From Numidum massiliense (GTDB lineage: Bacteria; Bacillota; Bacilli; Thermoactinomycetales; Novibacillaceae), in the NCBI RefSeq assembly GCF_001375555.1, contig NZ_CTDZ01000009.1, forward strand, positions 1,171,758 to 1,235,757: DNA of 64,000 bases, read 5' to 3'. Below, piece after piece: positions 26,357-35,414 of the stretch. Numbering within the stretch: position 1 is the stretch's first letter; every line of letters begins with the position of its first letter. The translations under genes and the position numbers were made by a program. A model generated the notes under the pieces. It saw only the letters and a list, made by a program, of their open reading frames with translations, searched no databases and had not been told where the DNA came from.

Positions 26357-26518
26357 GTGCTCGACGCAATGATTGCCATCGGCTTACTCGTCGTGGCAAA
26401 CTTTTTAATTATGCTTTCGCGGCAAAGAAAGCGCCGTTTCTTCCGCTTTATCCTTTCGGGCGCTGCGGTGTGTGCACTGCTCCCAGCCTTTTTATTTGCA
26501 GTGCGCGCCCTTATATAA
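26357..26518 (+). CDS. small membrane protein (YphE-position), 53 residues
   Basis: A 53-residue protein with two hydrophobic spans (MIAIGLLVVANFLIML and GAAVCALLPAFLFAV) joined by a basic loop RQRKRRFFRF. The GTG at 26357 is preferred since TAGGAGGG lies 9 nt upstream; an upstream GTG at 26336 would place that site inside the gene. It lies between gpsA and the yphF-like gene, as yphE does in B. subtilis. Function unknown. Confidence 0.65.
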   Translation: MLDAMIAIGLLVVANFLIMLSRQRKRRFFRFILSGAAVCALLPAFLFAVRALI

Positions 26519-26533
26519 CAACAGTGTAGAAAG

Positions 26534-27187
26534 TTGGCGACGGTAGAGATGCCCGATCAGTTACAACAGGTGCAACCGCACCGCCTATTGCACAATGTTT
26601 ACACGCCGCTCGCATCTGTGTGCGGCCGACTGGCTAGCACGAGTGCCCCGTGGCTCGTTGCCGGTAGTACGAGCTGTCTCTTGCAAGGGGTGCACCTCGA
26701 GACGGAGCCGAACGATATAGACCTTTATACGGATCGCGGACAACTCGTCCCGCTCGAGCAAGCTTTAGCCGACTGGATGACCGTGCCGACGCGTTTTAGC
26801 GAAACGACACAGTATGCGAGTTTTTTAAGTCGATACGACGTGCAGGCGAAGCCGGTAGAGCTCGTGGCCGATTTGCGCGTCCGTACCGCCTGGGGCACGT
26901 ATACGGTCGAAGTTGCTCAACTACTGTACCGCTTTGCGAAGGCGGTGGCGCTCGCCGAACATACGGTGAGGCTCGTACCGTTGGAGCATGAATACATATT
27001 CAACTTATTGCGCGAGCGGAAGGATCGTTATGCCCCGATCGCCGCTCATTTGCGCCTGTACGGTGTGAACAGGCGGTTATGGCACCAGCTGCAAGCGCGT
27101 AATACGTTGTCGGCGGCGTTTTGGCAACGGGCTGCCAGCCTCGTCGACCATTCGCCACAGGAGGGGAGTGCACCGTGCGGATCCTAA
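26534..27187 (+). CDS. nucleotidyltransferase-like protein
   Basis: This 217-residue soluble protein has the minimal nucleotidyltransferase pattern: WLVAGSTSCLLQG (G-S motif with helix) followed by NDIDLYTD (DxD metal site) at about residues 41-67. The rest is helical, without a recognisable substrate domain. Such folds occur in MNT/HEPN-type toxin-antitoxin pairs and in hypothetical proteins of Firmicutes; no partner gene is seen, so no function is claimed. The TTG start is uncertain (ATG at 26549 possible). The 3' end overlaps the next gene by 13 bp. Confidence 0.55.
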   Translation: MATVEMPDQLQQVQPHRLLHNVYTPLASVCGRLASTSAPWLVAGSTSCLLQGVHLETEPNDIDLYTDRGQLVPLEQALADWMTVPTRFSETTQYASFLSRYDVQAKPVELVADLRVRTAWGTYTVEVAQLLYRFAKAVALAEHTVRLVPLEHEYIFNLLRERKDRYAPIAAHLRLYGVNRRLWHQLQARNTLSAAFWQRAASLVDHSPQEGSAPCGS

Positions 27188-27903
27188 ATGTTTCGAAGCG
27201 GGTGCTCGGCTTCTGTCTCTGCTTTACGGTCTTCTTCACCGCTGGCTGTATGTATCCTGGGGAACGGAAGACGGGTGGAATGGAGGCGCTACCGGCACAC
27301 GTGGACGACGTACAGCGTGCGGTGGAACGCTACCGCGACGACACGTCCGTACTGCCGATCAAGACGGTGGAGGCCGATACGCCGCTCTATCAAAAATATG
27401 TCGTCGACTTTGGGCGACTCATCCCGCAATACGTGAGTGACGCCCCCCCAAGTGCGTTTGAAAAAGGGGGCAGTTTTATGTATGTGTTACTCGAAGTGGA
27501 AAATAACCCGACTGTTAAATTGTTCGACTTGCGCGTGAGCGATGCGGTCCAGAAGGTGCAACAAGAAGTTGACCGTTACCGCGACAAACAGAACCGTTTG
27601 CCGCAAGGGGGAGAATTGTCACCGGGCGTGTTTGTACTTGACGACGCGGCGGTGCGAGCTGCGCGGCAACCGATTCCGAGCCCGTATAGTGAAGAGCTCA
27701 CGCTTCCTTTTCTCATCGACTCGAGCGGCACTGTTTACGTCGATTACCGCGGCGATTTAACGCGGCTCGTGCAAAAGCTAGACACGCAGCCGCCCGCAAA
27801 AAAAGACATTCGCTATTTGTTGACGAACGATTCTTTGTTTGTGCCTGCACATTCGCTGCCGTACAAGGTGGAACAGGGTGAGGTCGTTCCGTACAGCCAG
27901 TAG
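27175..27903 (+). CDS. YphF-like lipoprotein
   Basis: This 242-residue predicted lipoprotein has a basic N-terminus, hydrophobic segment and lipobox TAGC (Cys about 22), then an extracytoplasmic domain with two similar halves (HVDDVQRAVERYRDD and AVQKVQQEVDRYRDKQNRLP), which look like an internal duplication. Position just before spoIVA matches B. subtilis yphF. GTG at 27175 after AGGAGGGGAG. The stop codon is part of the terminator stem. Confidence 0.7.
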   Translation: MRILNVSKRVLGFCLCFTVFFTAGCMYPGERKTGGMEALPAHVDDVQRAVERYRDDTSVLPIKTVEADTPLYQKYVVDFGRLIPQYVSDAPPSAFEKGGSFMYVLLEVENNPTVKLFDLRVSDAVQKVQQEVDRYRDKQNRLPQGGELSPGVFVLDDAAVRAARQPIPSPYSEELTLPFLIDSSGTVYVDYRGDLTRLVQKLDTQPPAKKDIRYLLTNDSLFVPAHSLPYKVEQGEVVPYSQ

Positions 27904-27922
27904 TAGCTACTGGCTGTTTTTT
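27893..27922 (+). terminator. strong terminator after the yphF-like gene
   Basis: ACAGCCAGTAG (27893-27903), loop TAG, CTACTGGCTGT (27907-27917), then a T-run to 27922. Confidence 0.92.
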
Positions 27923-28058
27923 CTCGTTTGGGCGTCATAACCGCGTATTCCTCTCATATATTTATAGTGTCCAATTTGACTAGTACGAGCAAAAGAAGAA
28001 ATGGTTGTAGACAGTAGGTACTACTGTATGGGGCTTGATTTACGAAGGAGGGAATCAC

Positions 28059-29537
28059 GTGGAAAAGGTCGATATCTTCAAAGATATTGCCGAGCGGACG
28101 GGGGGCGATATTTACCTCGGTGTCGTCGGGGCCGTACGCACCGGGAAGTCCACATTTATTAAGCGATTTATGGAAATGATGGTGTTGCCGAATATCGACG
28201 ACGAGGCAGACCGGGTACGCGCGCAAGACGAGTTGCCGCAAAGCGGCGCCGGAAAGACAATCACGACAATCGAACCGAAATTCGTGCCGAATCAGGCCGT
28301 CAATATTCACGTCGCCGAAGGCTTAAATATGAACGTGCGCATGGTCGACTGTGTCGGTTACGCCATTGACGGGGCGAAAGGATACGAAGACGAAAGCGGG
28401 CCGCGCATGATTAATACGCCGTGGTACGACGAACCGGTCCCGTTTCAAGAGGCGGCTGAAATCGGCACGCGCAAGGTGATCCAAGAGCATTCGACACTCG
28501 GCGTCGTAGTGACGACCGACGGCTCGATTACCGACCTGCCGCGGGCGGCTTACCTCGAAATGGAAGAACGCGTCATTAACGAAATGAAAGAAGTCGGCAA
28601 GCCGTTTGTCGTCGTGATCAACTCAGTAAAGCCGTACAGCGAGGAAGCAAAATATTTGAAAGAGGAGTTGGCAGAAAAGTACGATGTTCCCGTGCTCGCG
28701 GTCAGTGCGGCCACGATGGACGAACCGGACATTTTAAATGTTTTGAAAGAAGTGTTGTTCGAATTCCCGGTGCACGAAGTGAACGTGAACTTACCGAGTT
28801 GGGTCATGGTGCTGGACGAAGATCACTGGTTACGCCACCACTTTGAGGACTCGGTACGCGAAACAGTGAAAGACATTCGCCGCTTGCGCGATGTCAATCG
28901 CGTCGTCGACAGTTTCGATACTTACGATTTCATCGACCGCGCCTCACTCGCCGACATGAACATGGGGCAAGGGGTCGCCGAAATCGACCTGTACGCGCCT
29001 GACGAATTGTACGACCAAATTTTAACGGAAGTCGTCGGCGTGGAAATTCAAGGGAAGGACCACTTGCTACAAATTATGCAAGACTTCAGTAAGGCGAAAA
29101 AAGAGTACGACAAAGTCGGCGAGGCGCTCAAAATGGTGAAGACGACCGGTTACGGCGTCGCGGCGCCGACGTTAGAAGAAATGACGTTAGACGAACCGGA
29201 ACTCATTCGCCAAGGGTCACGTTTCGGGGTGCGCCTAAAGGCGACGGCGCCGTCCATTCACATGATTAAAGTGGATGTCCACTCCGAGTTTGCCCCGATT
29301 ATCGGCAGTGAACGGCAGAGTGAAGAATTAGTGAATTTCTTAATGCGCGATTTTGAAAGTGATCCGTTAAAAATTTGGGAATCGGACATTTTTGGCCGCT
29401 CCCTCAACTCGATCGTGCGCGAAGGGATTCAGGCGAAGCTGTCGATGATGCCGGAAAACGCGCGCTACAAATTGCAAGAAACGTTGCAGCGCATCATCAA
29501 CGAAGGTTCCGGCGGTTTGATCGCGATTATTTTATAA
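28059..29537 (+). CDS. spoIVA: stage IV sporulation protein A (spore coat ATPase)
   Basis: 492 residues, the same length as in B. subtilis. SpoIVA polymerises on the forespore surface using ATP and forms the coat basement layer. The TRAFAC-type P-loop GAVRTGKST is near residues 24-32, DCVGYAIDGAKGYE is the Walker B/switch region, and the C-terminal helical and Ser/Gly-rich end (INEGSGGLIAIIL) is intact. The GTG at 28059 follows AAGGAGGG; the ATT/TTG-type start further upstream has none. Confidence 0.97.
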   Translation: MEKVDIFKDIAERTGGDIYLGVVGAVRTGKSTFIKRFMEMMVLPNIDDEADRVRAQDELPQSGAGKTITTIEPKFVPNQAVNIHVAEGLNMNVRMVDCVGYAIDGAKGYEDESGPRMINTPWYDEPVPFQEAAEIGTRKVIQEHSTLGVVVTTDGSITDLPRAAYLEMEERVINEMKEVGKPFVVVINSVKPYSEEAKYLKEELAEKYDVPVLAVSAATMDEPDILNVLKEVLFEFPVHEVNVNLPSWVMVLDEDHWLRHHFEDSVRETVKDIRRLRDVNRVVDSFDTYDFIDRASLADMNMGQGVAEIDLYAPDELYDQILTEVVGVEIQGKDHLLQIMQDFSKAKKEYDKVGEALKMVKTTGYGVAAPTLEEMTLDEPELIRQGSRFGVRLKATAPSIHMIKVDVHSEFAPIIGSERQSEELVNFLMRDFESDPLKIWESDIFGRSLNSIVREGIQAKLSMMPENARYKLQETLQRIINEGSGGLIAIIL

Positions 29538-29614
29538 CGCGCAATAAAAACGAACCAAATGTTAAAATTTACGACTTTTCACTAAAAGATTTATGTTTAA
29601 AGACGGTGAAGCTG

Positions 29615-29645
29615 AAGCACTCGGCGCGAGTGCTTTTTGCTTTTT
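29615..29645 (+). terminator. terminator after spoIVA
   Basis: AAGCACTCG (29615-29623) pairs with CGAGTGCTT (29627-29635), followed by TTTGCTTTTT. Confidence 0.88.
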
Positions 29646-29728
29646 CGCCTCTAAGACAAAAAAAGACTTGAATTTCTTGAACGACGTATATTATGATAAA
29701 GCGTGCAAGTTGCTTAGGAGGTGACATC

Positions 29729-30001
29729 GTGAACAAGTCGGAGTTAATTACACATGTTGCGGAAAAGTGCAACCTTACGAAGAAAGACGCGACGCAAGCA
29801 GTAGATGTCGTTTTTGATTCGATTGCCGAAGCGTTAAAAGCCGGTGAGAAAGTCCAACTTTTTGGATTCGGTAACTTCGAGGTGCGGGAGCGCGCTGCCC
29901 GTAAAGGGCGGAACCCGAAAACAGGTGAAGAAATCGATATTGCGGCGAGCAAAGTACCTGCGTTCAAACCGGGGAAGGCGCTTAAGGACATGGTACAGTA
30001 A
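29729..30001 (+). CDS. hup: HU DNA-binding protein
   Basis: This 90-residue nucleoid protein bends DNA and compacts the chromosome. Full HU fold: [12 protein letters not shown], the beta arm with [17 protein letters not shown] and the [13 protein letters not shown] end. The GTG at 29729 sits behind TTAGGAGGTGAC. The position between spoIVA and folE is conserved (hbs in B. subtilis). Confidence 0.95.
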   Translation: MNKSELITHVAEKCNLTKKDATQAVDVVFDSIAEALKAGEKVQLFGFGNFEVRERAARKGRNPKTGEEIDIAASKVPAFKPGKALKDMVQ

Positions 30002-30042
30002 GTGCTTGCTTAAGTTACGCTTACATAAGCGCATGCTTTAAA

Positions 30043-30068
30043 GGGAGTCTCCGGACTCCCGGTTTTAT
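30043..30068 (+). terminator. terminator after HU
   Basis: GGGAGTC (30043-30049), loop TCCG, GACTCCC (30054-30060), then GGTTTTATTT. Confidence 0.7.
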
Positions 30069-30123
30069 TTAGAAAACGACGTATGGTATTATAAAACGTG
30101 TAGGCTTTGTGGAGGTGGCAAAA

Positions 30124-30690
30124 TTGGCAGTCGATCACGAAAAGATTGAAGCAGCTGTGCGGATGATGCTGGAAGCGATCGGTGAAGATCCGGACCGCGA
30201 AGGGCTCGTCGACACCCCGAAACGCGTCGCCCGGATGTACGAAGAACTATTCGTCGGTTTATCCATCGATCCTAGTGAATATTTTTCGGTCATTTTTAGC
30301 GAAGAACACGAAGAGCTCGTCCTCCTTAAAGATATCCCGTTTTTCTCATTGTGCGAACACCACTTAGTACCGTTTTTCGGGAAGGCGCACGTCGCTTACA
30401 TTCCGCGTGGCGGTCGCGTGACTGGCTTAAGCAAGTTGGCGCGGGCTGTCGAAGCTGTCGCCCGGCGCCCACAACTGCAGGAGCGCATTACGGCGACGGT
30501 CGCCGATACGATCATGCGTAAATTAGACCCGCACGGGGTCGTCGTCGTATTAGAAGCGGAACATATGTGTATGACGATGCGCGGTGTGAAGAAGCCCGGT
30601 TCAAAGACGATCACCTCTGCTGTACGCGGTAGCTTTCGCGAAGATGCGGCTTCGCGCGCCGAAGTATTTAGTTTGATCAACAGCCGTTGA
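30124..30690 (+). CDS. folE: GTP cyclohydrolase I
   Basis: This 188-residue enzyme makes dihydroneopterin triphosphate, the entry to folate. Zinc ligands are in [10 protein letters not shown] and [32 protein letters not shown] is the active-site stretch. The TTG at 30124 is chosen because GGAGGTGG precedes it; an in-frame GTG at 30109 is itself part of that site. In B. subtilis folE (mtrA) forms an operon with mtrB; here a tRNA-Pro gene with its own promoter and terminator separates them. Confidence 0.95.
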   Translation: MAVDHEKIEAAVRMMLEAIGEDPDREGLVDTPKRVARMYEELFVGLSIDPSEYFSVIFSEEHEELVLLKDIPFFSLCEHHLVPFFGKAHVAYIPRGGRVTGLSKLARAVEAVARRPQLQERITATVADTIMRKLDPHGVVVVLEAEHMCMTMRGVKKPGSKTITSAVRGSFREDAASRAEVFSLINSR

Positions 30691-30760
30691 GGCAGTAACG
30701 GTTAACCATACGACTGATCTTCAAGCGACTGGCAAAGCCACTGATCGCACAAAATAATGG

Positions 30761-30789
30761 TTGACTTTCCTGTTAATGTGCGGTAAATT
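30761..30789 (+). promoter_or_regulatory. promoter of tRNA-Pro
   Basis: TTGACT (30761-30766), 17-bp spacer, TAAATT (30784-30789), 18 bp upstream of the tRNA. Confidence 0.65.
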
Positions 30790-30807
30790 ATTTAGTGTGG
30801 CTTTTAT

Positions 30808-30884
30808 CGGGCTATGGCGCAGCTTGGTAGCGCGCTTGCATGGGGCGCAAGAGGCCGTCGGTTCAAATCCGGCTAGCCCGACCA
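30808..30884 (+). tRNA. tRNA-Pro (GGG)
   Basis: A complete 77-nt cloverleaf with encoded CCA: acceptor CGGGCTA/TAGCCCG, D stem GCGC/GCGC, anticodon stem CTTGC/GCAAG with loop ATGGGGC giving anticodon GGG, and T arm GTCGG-TTCAAAT-CCGGC. It reads CCC and CCT codons. It lies between folE and mtrB. Confidence 0.92.
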
Positions 30885-30889
30885 GTAAC

Positions 30890-30922
30890 AAATCCTCCGC
30901 TTCGATTCGAGGCGGAGGATTT
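30890..30922 (+). terminator. terminator after tRNA-Pro
   Basis: AAATCCTCCGC (30890-30900) pairs with GCGGAGGATTT (30912-30922), a perfect 11-bp stem ending in TTT. It would cut read-through from folE into mtrB. Confidence 0.75.
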
Positions 30923-30957
30923 AACTTATGAGCTAACTTATTAAGGGGGTGCGGCGG

Positions 30958-31179
30958 ATGAACCCTTATCACAATGGCGATTATGTCATCATTAAAGCGA
31001 AAGAAAACGGTGTGAACGTCATCGGCTTAACGCGTGGGCGCGATACGCGCTTCCACCATTCGGAAAAGCTAGATGAAGGCGAAGTGATGATCTGCCAGTT
31101 TACGGAGCATACGTCAGCAATTAAAATACGCGGCAAAGCGTTCATCCAGACGTGTCACGGCGAGGTCGAGACAGAATAA
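30958..31179 (+). CDS. mtrB: trp RNA-binding attenuation protein (TRAP)
   Basis: This 73-residue protein forms an 11-subunit ring that, when loaded with tryptophan, wraps RNA carrying eleven (G/U)AG triplets and stops trp operon expression. [20 protein letters not shown], then [11 protein letters not shown] and the RNA-binding [10 protein letters not shown] are all present. The ATG at 30958 has AAGGGGGT upstream. Its predicted target is the trp leader at 60058-60118 in this window. No anti-TRAP (rtpA) gene is seen here. Confidence 0.95.
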   Translation: MNPYHNGDYVIIKAKENGVNVIGLTRGRDTRFHHSEKLDEGEVMICQFTEHTSAIKIRGKAFIQTCHGEVETE

Positions 31180-31242
31180 ACGCCTAGCGGTGCGCATGTT
31201 AGACCTCTTTGTTCGATACAATAGGACAAAGGGGGAAGCGCG

Positions 31243-31710
31243 ATGGTACGCACATTCGGTTCGACGCTCGTCGCCGCGCTCGCGCTGGCGATCGCTTTGT
31301 CCTATTTGCCACAAGTTGAGTTAAGTGGGCATGAGGACGTGGCCGTCTTTAAACGGGAGCGCCCGACAGCACTAAGCGAGGCGACGTTAGTCGATTTTTT
31401 AACCTTGCAAAAACCGCGTTTTACTTATTTGAGAGCGTATTGGGACGACGTGGAGTCCGCGTTGTACGTCGATTTTCAGGCCACGGCAGCGAGAGCCAAG
31501 GCCGATGTGGCCGCTGGTTGGCTGCCGTTCTTAGAAAGTGTGTTCAGGCGGACGAGCAACGTACAGACGTTGACCTGTCGCCTATACGGTGCCGACGGAG
31601 CCGTACGCGCCACGCTTACGGCGCAAAAAAAAGCATACACGCCACCAAGAGCGAACGATTCGGCGTTGCACTATTTGGAACGCCATTTTCACTTTCAAGT
31701 GAATGAATGA
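31243..31710 (+). CDS. hypothetical membrane-anchored protein
   Basis: Not recognised. 155 residues with one N-terminal hydrophobic segment (STLVAALALAIALSYLP, about residues 7-23) that could be an uncleaved signal anchor, followed by an alpha/beta extracytoplasmic domain (LRAYWDDVESALYVDFQ, LTCRLYGADGAVRATLTAQ). The ATG follows AAAGGGGGAAGC. It sits between mtrB and hepS and could be co-transcribed with hepS, whose start is 93 bp downstream. Confidence 0.65.
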   Translation: MVRTFGSTLVAALALAIALSYLPQVELSGHEDVAVFKRERPTALSEATLVDFLTLQKPRFTYLRAYWDDVESALYVDFQATAARAKADVAAGWLPFLESVFRRTSNVQTLTCRLYGADGAVRATLTAQKKAYTPPRANDSALHYLERHFHFQVNE

Positions 31711-31802
31711 GGAAAAATGCGTGTGGCGACTACTTTTTTATGTTATACTGTACACGAATCATCGACCCTTTAAGTCGGGAACGAACTGTTGGAGGCTCCC
31801 TC

Positions 31803-32582
31803 ATGACGTTTTTAAATGGCACCTACAAAAGTGAACTAGAAACAATAGCCGCTGATATTTACGATCAGGCCAACCACTTTATGTTCGAACGCGTAATCGG
31901 GCCACCTGATATTCCACAACTGTCGTTAGCGCTTCAATACTTATACTTTAAACAACACAATTATTCACAGGAAAATATTCAGGCGTATTGCGTCAGCACG
32001 ATTTTAGTGCAGATGGGACTTGAGATACACAACAGGGTCTCACAGGAAGAAGCCCCGGCCTTTTCGGATGAAAATCGCGAACGGCAAATGCAAGTGTTAG
32101 CGGGTGATTTGTACAGTGGGAAGTTTTACCGACTACTCGCCCGCCACGGTGCAGTTCGCGTCATATATTTTTTGTCAGACGCCATTTGTCACATTAATCA
32201 AGCACGGGCAAATGTGTACAAACTACTACAAGAAGTGCAAGTCCCGCTTAAGCAATATCTCGCGGAAATGGAACGGCTCAGTACGTCGCTGTTTAAGGCG
32301 TGGTTACATAATGAGCGCAGTACGTTTGGTGCCAAATGGGAAGTGCTTGCCACGAATTTGTTGACTGCGGAAAGCTTGTCGCAAGAGATTGAGCGGCCGT
32401 CGACCAAATGGCCGCAAAGCATGCTGGCGCAAATGAAACACAAAATGCAGCGGATGGTGGCGAACGCAAGTCACGTGCTTAACGAATGGCACTGTGCGGA
32501 TACGAAGCGCGAACTTGTGCATTTGATTGACGTTCATTTTCCTAACCTAGCGGGTTGGGGGCGAACGGCGGAGGAATATTAA
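31803..32582 (+). CDS. hepS: heptaprenyl diphosphate synthase component I
   Basis: This 259-residue small subunit of the two-component heptaprenyl diphosphate synthase has no DDxxD motif and acts with HepT to set product length for menaquinone-7. It is poorly conserved in general; the identity rests on LAGDLYSGKFYRLLAR, size, and the hepS-menG-hepT order. The ATG at 31803 has GGAGGCTC upstream; a longer frame from 31707 has no ribosome site. Confidence 0.88.
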   Translation: MTFLNGTYKSELETIAADIYDQANHFMFERVIGPPDIPQLSLALQYLYFKQHNYSQENIQAYCVSTILVQMGLEIHNRVSQEEAPAFSDENRERQMQVLAGDLYSGKFYRLLARHGAVRVIYFLSDAICHINQARANVYKLLQEVQVPLKQYLAEMERLSTSLFKAWLHNERSTFGAKWEVLATNLLTAESLSQEIERPSTKWPQSMLAQMKHKMQRMVANASHVLNEWHCADTKRELVHLIDVHFPNLAGWGRTAEEY

Positions 32583-32584
32583 GC

Positions 32585-33307
32585 ATGGAAAACAAGACGA
32601 GACAACCGACGAACGAAGCATTTATTCACGATGTGTTTGAAAGCATCGCCCCGAAGTACGACCGCATGAATTCGCTGCTCAGTTTTCGGCGGCATAAAGC
32701 GTGGCGCAAGAAGGCGATGCGCGAAATGAACGTGCAGGCGGGTGATGAAGCGATCGACGTCTGCTGCGGAACTGCCGACTGGGCGCTGAGCATCGCCGCA
32801 GCGTCTGGCACGGGAAAGGTAGTCGGCTTAGATTTTAGTGGGGAGATGCTTCGTTACGGACAAAATAAAGTTGACGCGCACGGCATGGCGGACAGGGTTA
32901 GCCTCGTCCAAGGCAATGCGATGGCGCTGCCGTTCGAAGACAACTCGTTCGATTACGCGACGATTGGTTTTGCGTTGCGCAATGTGCCCGACTTTCGCCA
33001 AGTTCTCCAAGAGATGCAGCGAGTCGTACGTCCCGGTGGACAAGTTGTATCGCTGGAGTTGTCCAAGCCGGCGTGGCCGCCTTTCCGTAAATTGTACTAT
33101 TTTTATTTCCAAAAGATCCTCCCGCTCTTAGGAAAAATGTTTGCTGATCGGTATGAACAATACCGCTGGTTACCGGAGTCGCTTGTCCATTTTCCAGATT
33201 ACCGGGAGCTGGCAGACATCTTTCGCGAAAGCGGACTTCAGGACGTACGTGTGTACCCGTTAACAGGGGGCATTGCGGCGCTGCACATCGGGACGAAAGA
33301 GGCGTAA
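32585..33307 (+). CDS. menG: demethylmenaquinone methyltransferase
   Basis: This 240-residue SAM-dependent methyltransferase (UbiE/MenG family) makes the last step of menaquinone synthesis. Motif I VCCGTADWAL, YDRMNSLLSF near the N-terminus, FALRNVPD and LELSKPAWPPFRKLYY-type motifs fit the family; the last is truncated here for length. The ATG is 2 bp after hepS with GGAGGAAT upstream. With hepS and hepT it forms the menaquinone side-chain and methylation unit that feeds the quinol-using respiratory chain. Confidence 0.93.
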   Translation: MENKTRQPTNEAFIHDVFESIAPKYDRMNSLLSFRRHKAWRKKAMREMNVQAGDEAIDVCCGTADWALSIAAASGTGKVVGLDFSGEMLRYGQNKVDAHGMADRVSLVQGNAMALPFEDNSFDYATIGFALRNVPDFRQVLQEMQRVVRPGGQVVSLELSKPAWPPFRKLYYFYFQKILPLLGKMFADRYEQYRWLPESLVHFPDYRELADIFRESGLQDVRVYPLTGGIAALHIGTKEA

Positions 33308-33384
33308 GGGGCGTAAGGTAATTCCCATGAATAGAATAAGGCGTTGCACGTGCGACGCGATCGATTGAGAAAGACGGTGGGCGT

Positions 33385-34356
33385 GTGAATTTAGCAGACG
33401 TATATTTCGATTTAAAGGGCGATTTGGAGGAATTGGAACGCGAACTTTCCTCCGCGATTGCTACAGACCACCCGGTGCTCAATGAGGCATCGCATCATTT
33501 ACTACGTGCAGGAGGGAAGCGGATTCGCCCAGTTTTCGTCCTCCTGGCAGGGAAATTTGGCAACTATTCGTTAGAGCGGTTGAAGCTTGTCGCGGCTCCT
33601 TTAGAACTGATCCATATGGCGACGCTCGTTCACGACGACGTGATCGACGATGCGGAGACGCGGCGCGGACGCAAGACGGTGAGGGCCGAATGGGATAACC
33701 GCATCGCCATGTATACGGGGGACTACATCTTCGCTCGCTCGTTAAAAATGATTGCTCACTTGCCGGATCCGAAAATCCATCGGGCGCTTTCTAATGTCGT
33801 CGTCCAAGTATGTGAAGGCGAGATCGAACAAATTCGCGACTTTTATAATTGGCAACAAAACTTGCGCAACTATTTACGCCGTATCAAGCGCAAGACGGCC
33901 CTATTAATCGCAGTTAGTTGTGAGTTAGGGGCGATGGTGAGCGAGGCGCAACCGCAGGACGTGCGCGCGCTGCGCGATTTCGGTTACTATGTCGGAATGG
34001 CGTTCCAGGTGATCGACGACATTTTAGACTTTACTGGAACGGAGAAACAGTTGGGCAAGCCGGCGGGCAGCGATTTACGGCAAGGAAACATCACCCTTCC
34101 GGTTCTTTATTTGCTCGCACACGCCGATGAGGCGACGCGACAACCAATTATTAACTACATCCAGTCGGAAGGGGCTGCGCATCCGGCGGAAGAAATTGTC
34201 CAGTTAATTAAGGAGAGCGAGGGCATTACATTCGCGCAGTCGCTCGCGGATAAGTATTTAAATAAAGGGCTACATGCGCTGTATAAACTGCCGCACAATG
34301 AGGCGCGCGATGCGCTGGAGCAGCTCGCCTTGTTTGTCGGCAAACGCTCTTATTAG
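33385..34356 (+). CDS. hepT: heptaprenyl diphosphate synthase component II
   Basis: This 323-residue catalytic subunit of trans-prenyltransferase type condenses isopentenyl diphosphate onto farnesyl diphosphate. First Asp-rich motif HDDVIDDAETRRG, second FQVIDDILDFTG, and GGKRIRP at the substrate site. The GTG start is weakly served (GACGGTGGGC). It follows menG in the conserved hepS-menG-hepT order. Confidence 0.93.
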   Translation: MNLADVYFDLKGDLEELERELSSAIATDHPVLNEASHHLLRAGGKRIRPVFVLLAGKFGNYSLERLKLVAAPLELIHMATLVHDDVIDDAETRRGRKTVRAEWDNRIAMYTGDYIFARSLKMIAHLPDPKIHRALSNVVVQVCEGEIEQIRDFYNWQQNLRNYLRRIKRKTALLIAVSCELGAMVSEAQPQDVRALRDFGYYVGMAFQVIDDILDFTGTEKQLGKPAGSDLRQGNITLPVLYLLAHADEATRQPIINYIQSEGAAHPAEEIVQLIKESEGITFAQSLADKYLNKGLHALYKLPHNEARDALEQLALFVGKRSY

Positions 34357-34494
34357 TGACGGGTTCGTGTGAGGCCAGTGTATTTAGCAACATATTGCTA
34401 TGTTATGTAGTTTCTAGTAAAATATAACGGTAACATGAAGTGGAGGATTTACGTCTTCCTATAAATACATATGTGAATAACGGAGGCAAGAGAA

Positions 34495-34941
34495 GTGGAA
34501 CAAACGTTTCTAATGGTAAAACCGGATGGCGTTCAACGCGGTCTGATCGGTGAGATCGTCGCTCGCTTTGAACATAAAGGATTTCAACTCGTCGGCGCCA
34601 AGTTGATGACGATTGCGCCCTCCTTGGCGGAACAACACTACGCCGAGCATAAGGACAAGCCGTTTTTCGGCGAATTAGTCGATTTTATTACGTCTGGCCC
34701 CGTCTTTGCCATGGTGTGGCAAGGCGAGAACGTCATTCGTGTCGCGCGGGCGATGATGGGCAAGACAAACCCAGCGGAAGCTGCGGCAGGAACGGTACGC
34801 GGCGACTACGGCCAAACGGTCGGCATGAATATCATTCACGGCTCGGATTCACCGGAAAGTGCCGCACGTGAAATTAAGTTGTTCTTCAACGACGATGAAT
34901 TGACCACTTATGAAAAAACGATTAACAAGTGGATTGTGTGA
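34495..34941 (+). CDS. ndk: nucleoside diphosphate kinase
   Basis: This 148-residue enzyme transfers gamma phosphate between nucleoside triphosphates and diphosphates through phospho-His115 (NIIHGSDS). [15 protein letters not shown] and GETFKMEN-like [17 protein letters not shown] match the fold. GTG start after CGGAGGCAAG. It lies after hepT as in B. subtilis. Confidence 0.95.
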   Translation: MEQTFLMVKPDGVQRGLIGEIVARFEHKGFQLVGAKLMTIAPSLAEQHYAEHKDKPFFGELVDFITSGPVFAMVWQGENVIRVARAMMGKTNPAEAAAGTVRGDYGQTVGMNIIHGSDSPESAAREIKLFFNDDELTTYEKTINKWIV

Positions 34942-35212
34942 CGTCTGTTTACCACTGCTACCTTATTTTAACCGCTTATTCTCTTTTAGTTGAGGGAAGG
35001 CGGTTTTTTTATGGCTTTTTATGCCAAACATTTACGCCTGCTTAACATCGTCTTTACGAAGGCGCGATACAATTAGAGCGTGCTGTTGAAGGGCGCTGCG
35101 TGACACGATTAATTCTGGACACAAGGTGGTGGTAGTAACACTATTCATTAAAAAATACGTTTATGAGTTGACTGATGTTACGCGCTGTAGTAACTTTCTG
35201 TTGAAAGCGTTT

Positions 35213-35314
35213 TTACTTACAGTGTGTGAGGCGAATTACTTACAGTGTGGGTGAGGCGGACTCCGCTGAAACGAGGTGATGTACATGAAGTGATGTACAT
35301 GAGTTGATGTACAT
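35213..35314. repeat. two sets of short direct repeats upstream of a solute-binding protein gene
   Basis: TTACTTACAGTGTG occurs twice (35213-35226 and 35236-35249, period 23), each followed by a TGAGGCG. Then TGATGTACAT occurs three times with an exact 14-bp period (35277, 35291, 35305). They fill the middle of the 470-bp gap between ndk and the next gene, about 100-200 bp before its start; regulator binding is possible. Nothing else gene-like is visible in the gap. Confidence 0.7.
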
Positions 35315-35414
35315 ATTAAGTGGCGCATGAATTGCTATGCAACAACCGTGCACTGCGCGTAAGTACGGCTTTTGTATAAGGGGTAAAAAAATGACGTAAA
35401 GGGAGAGAGCGTTG

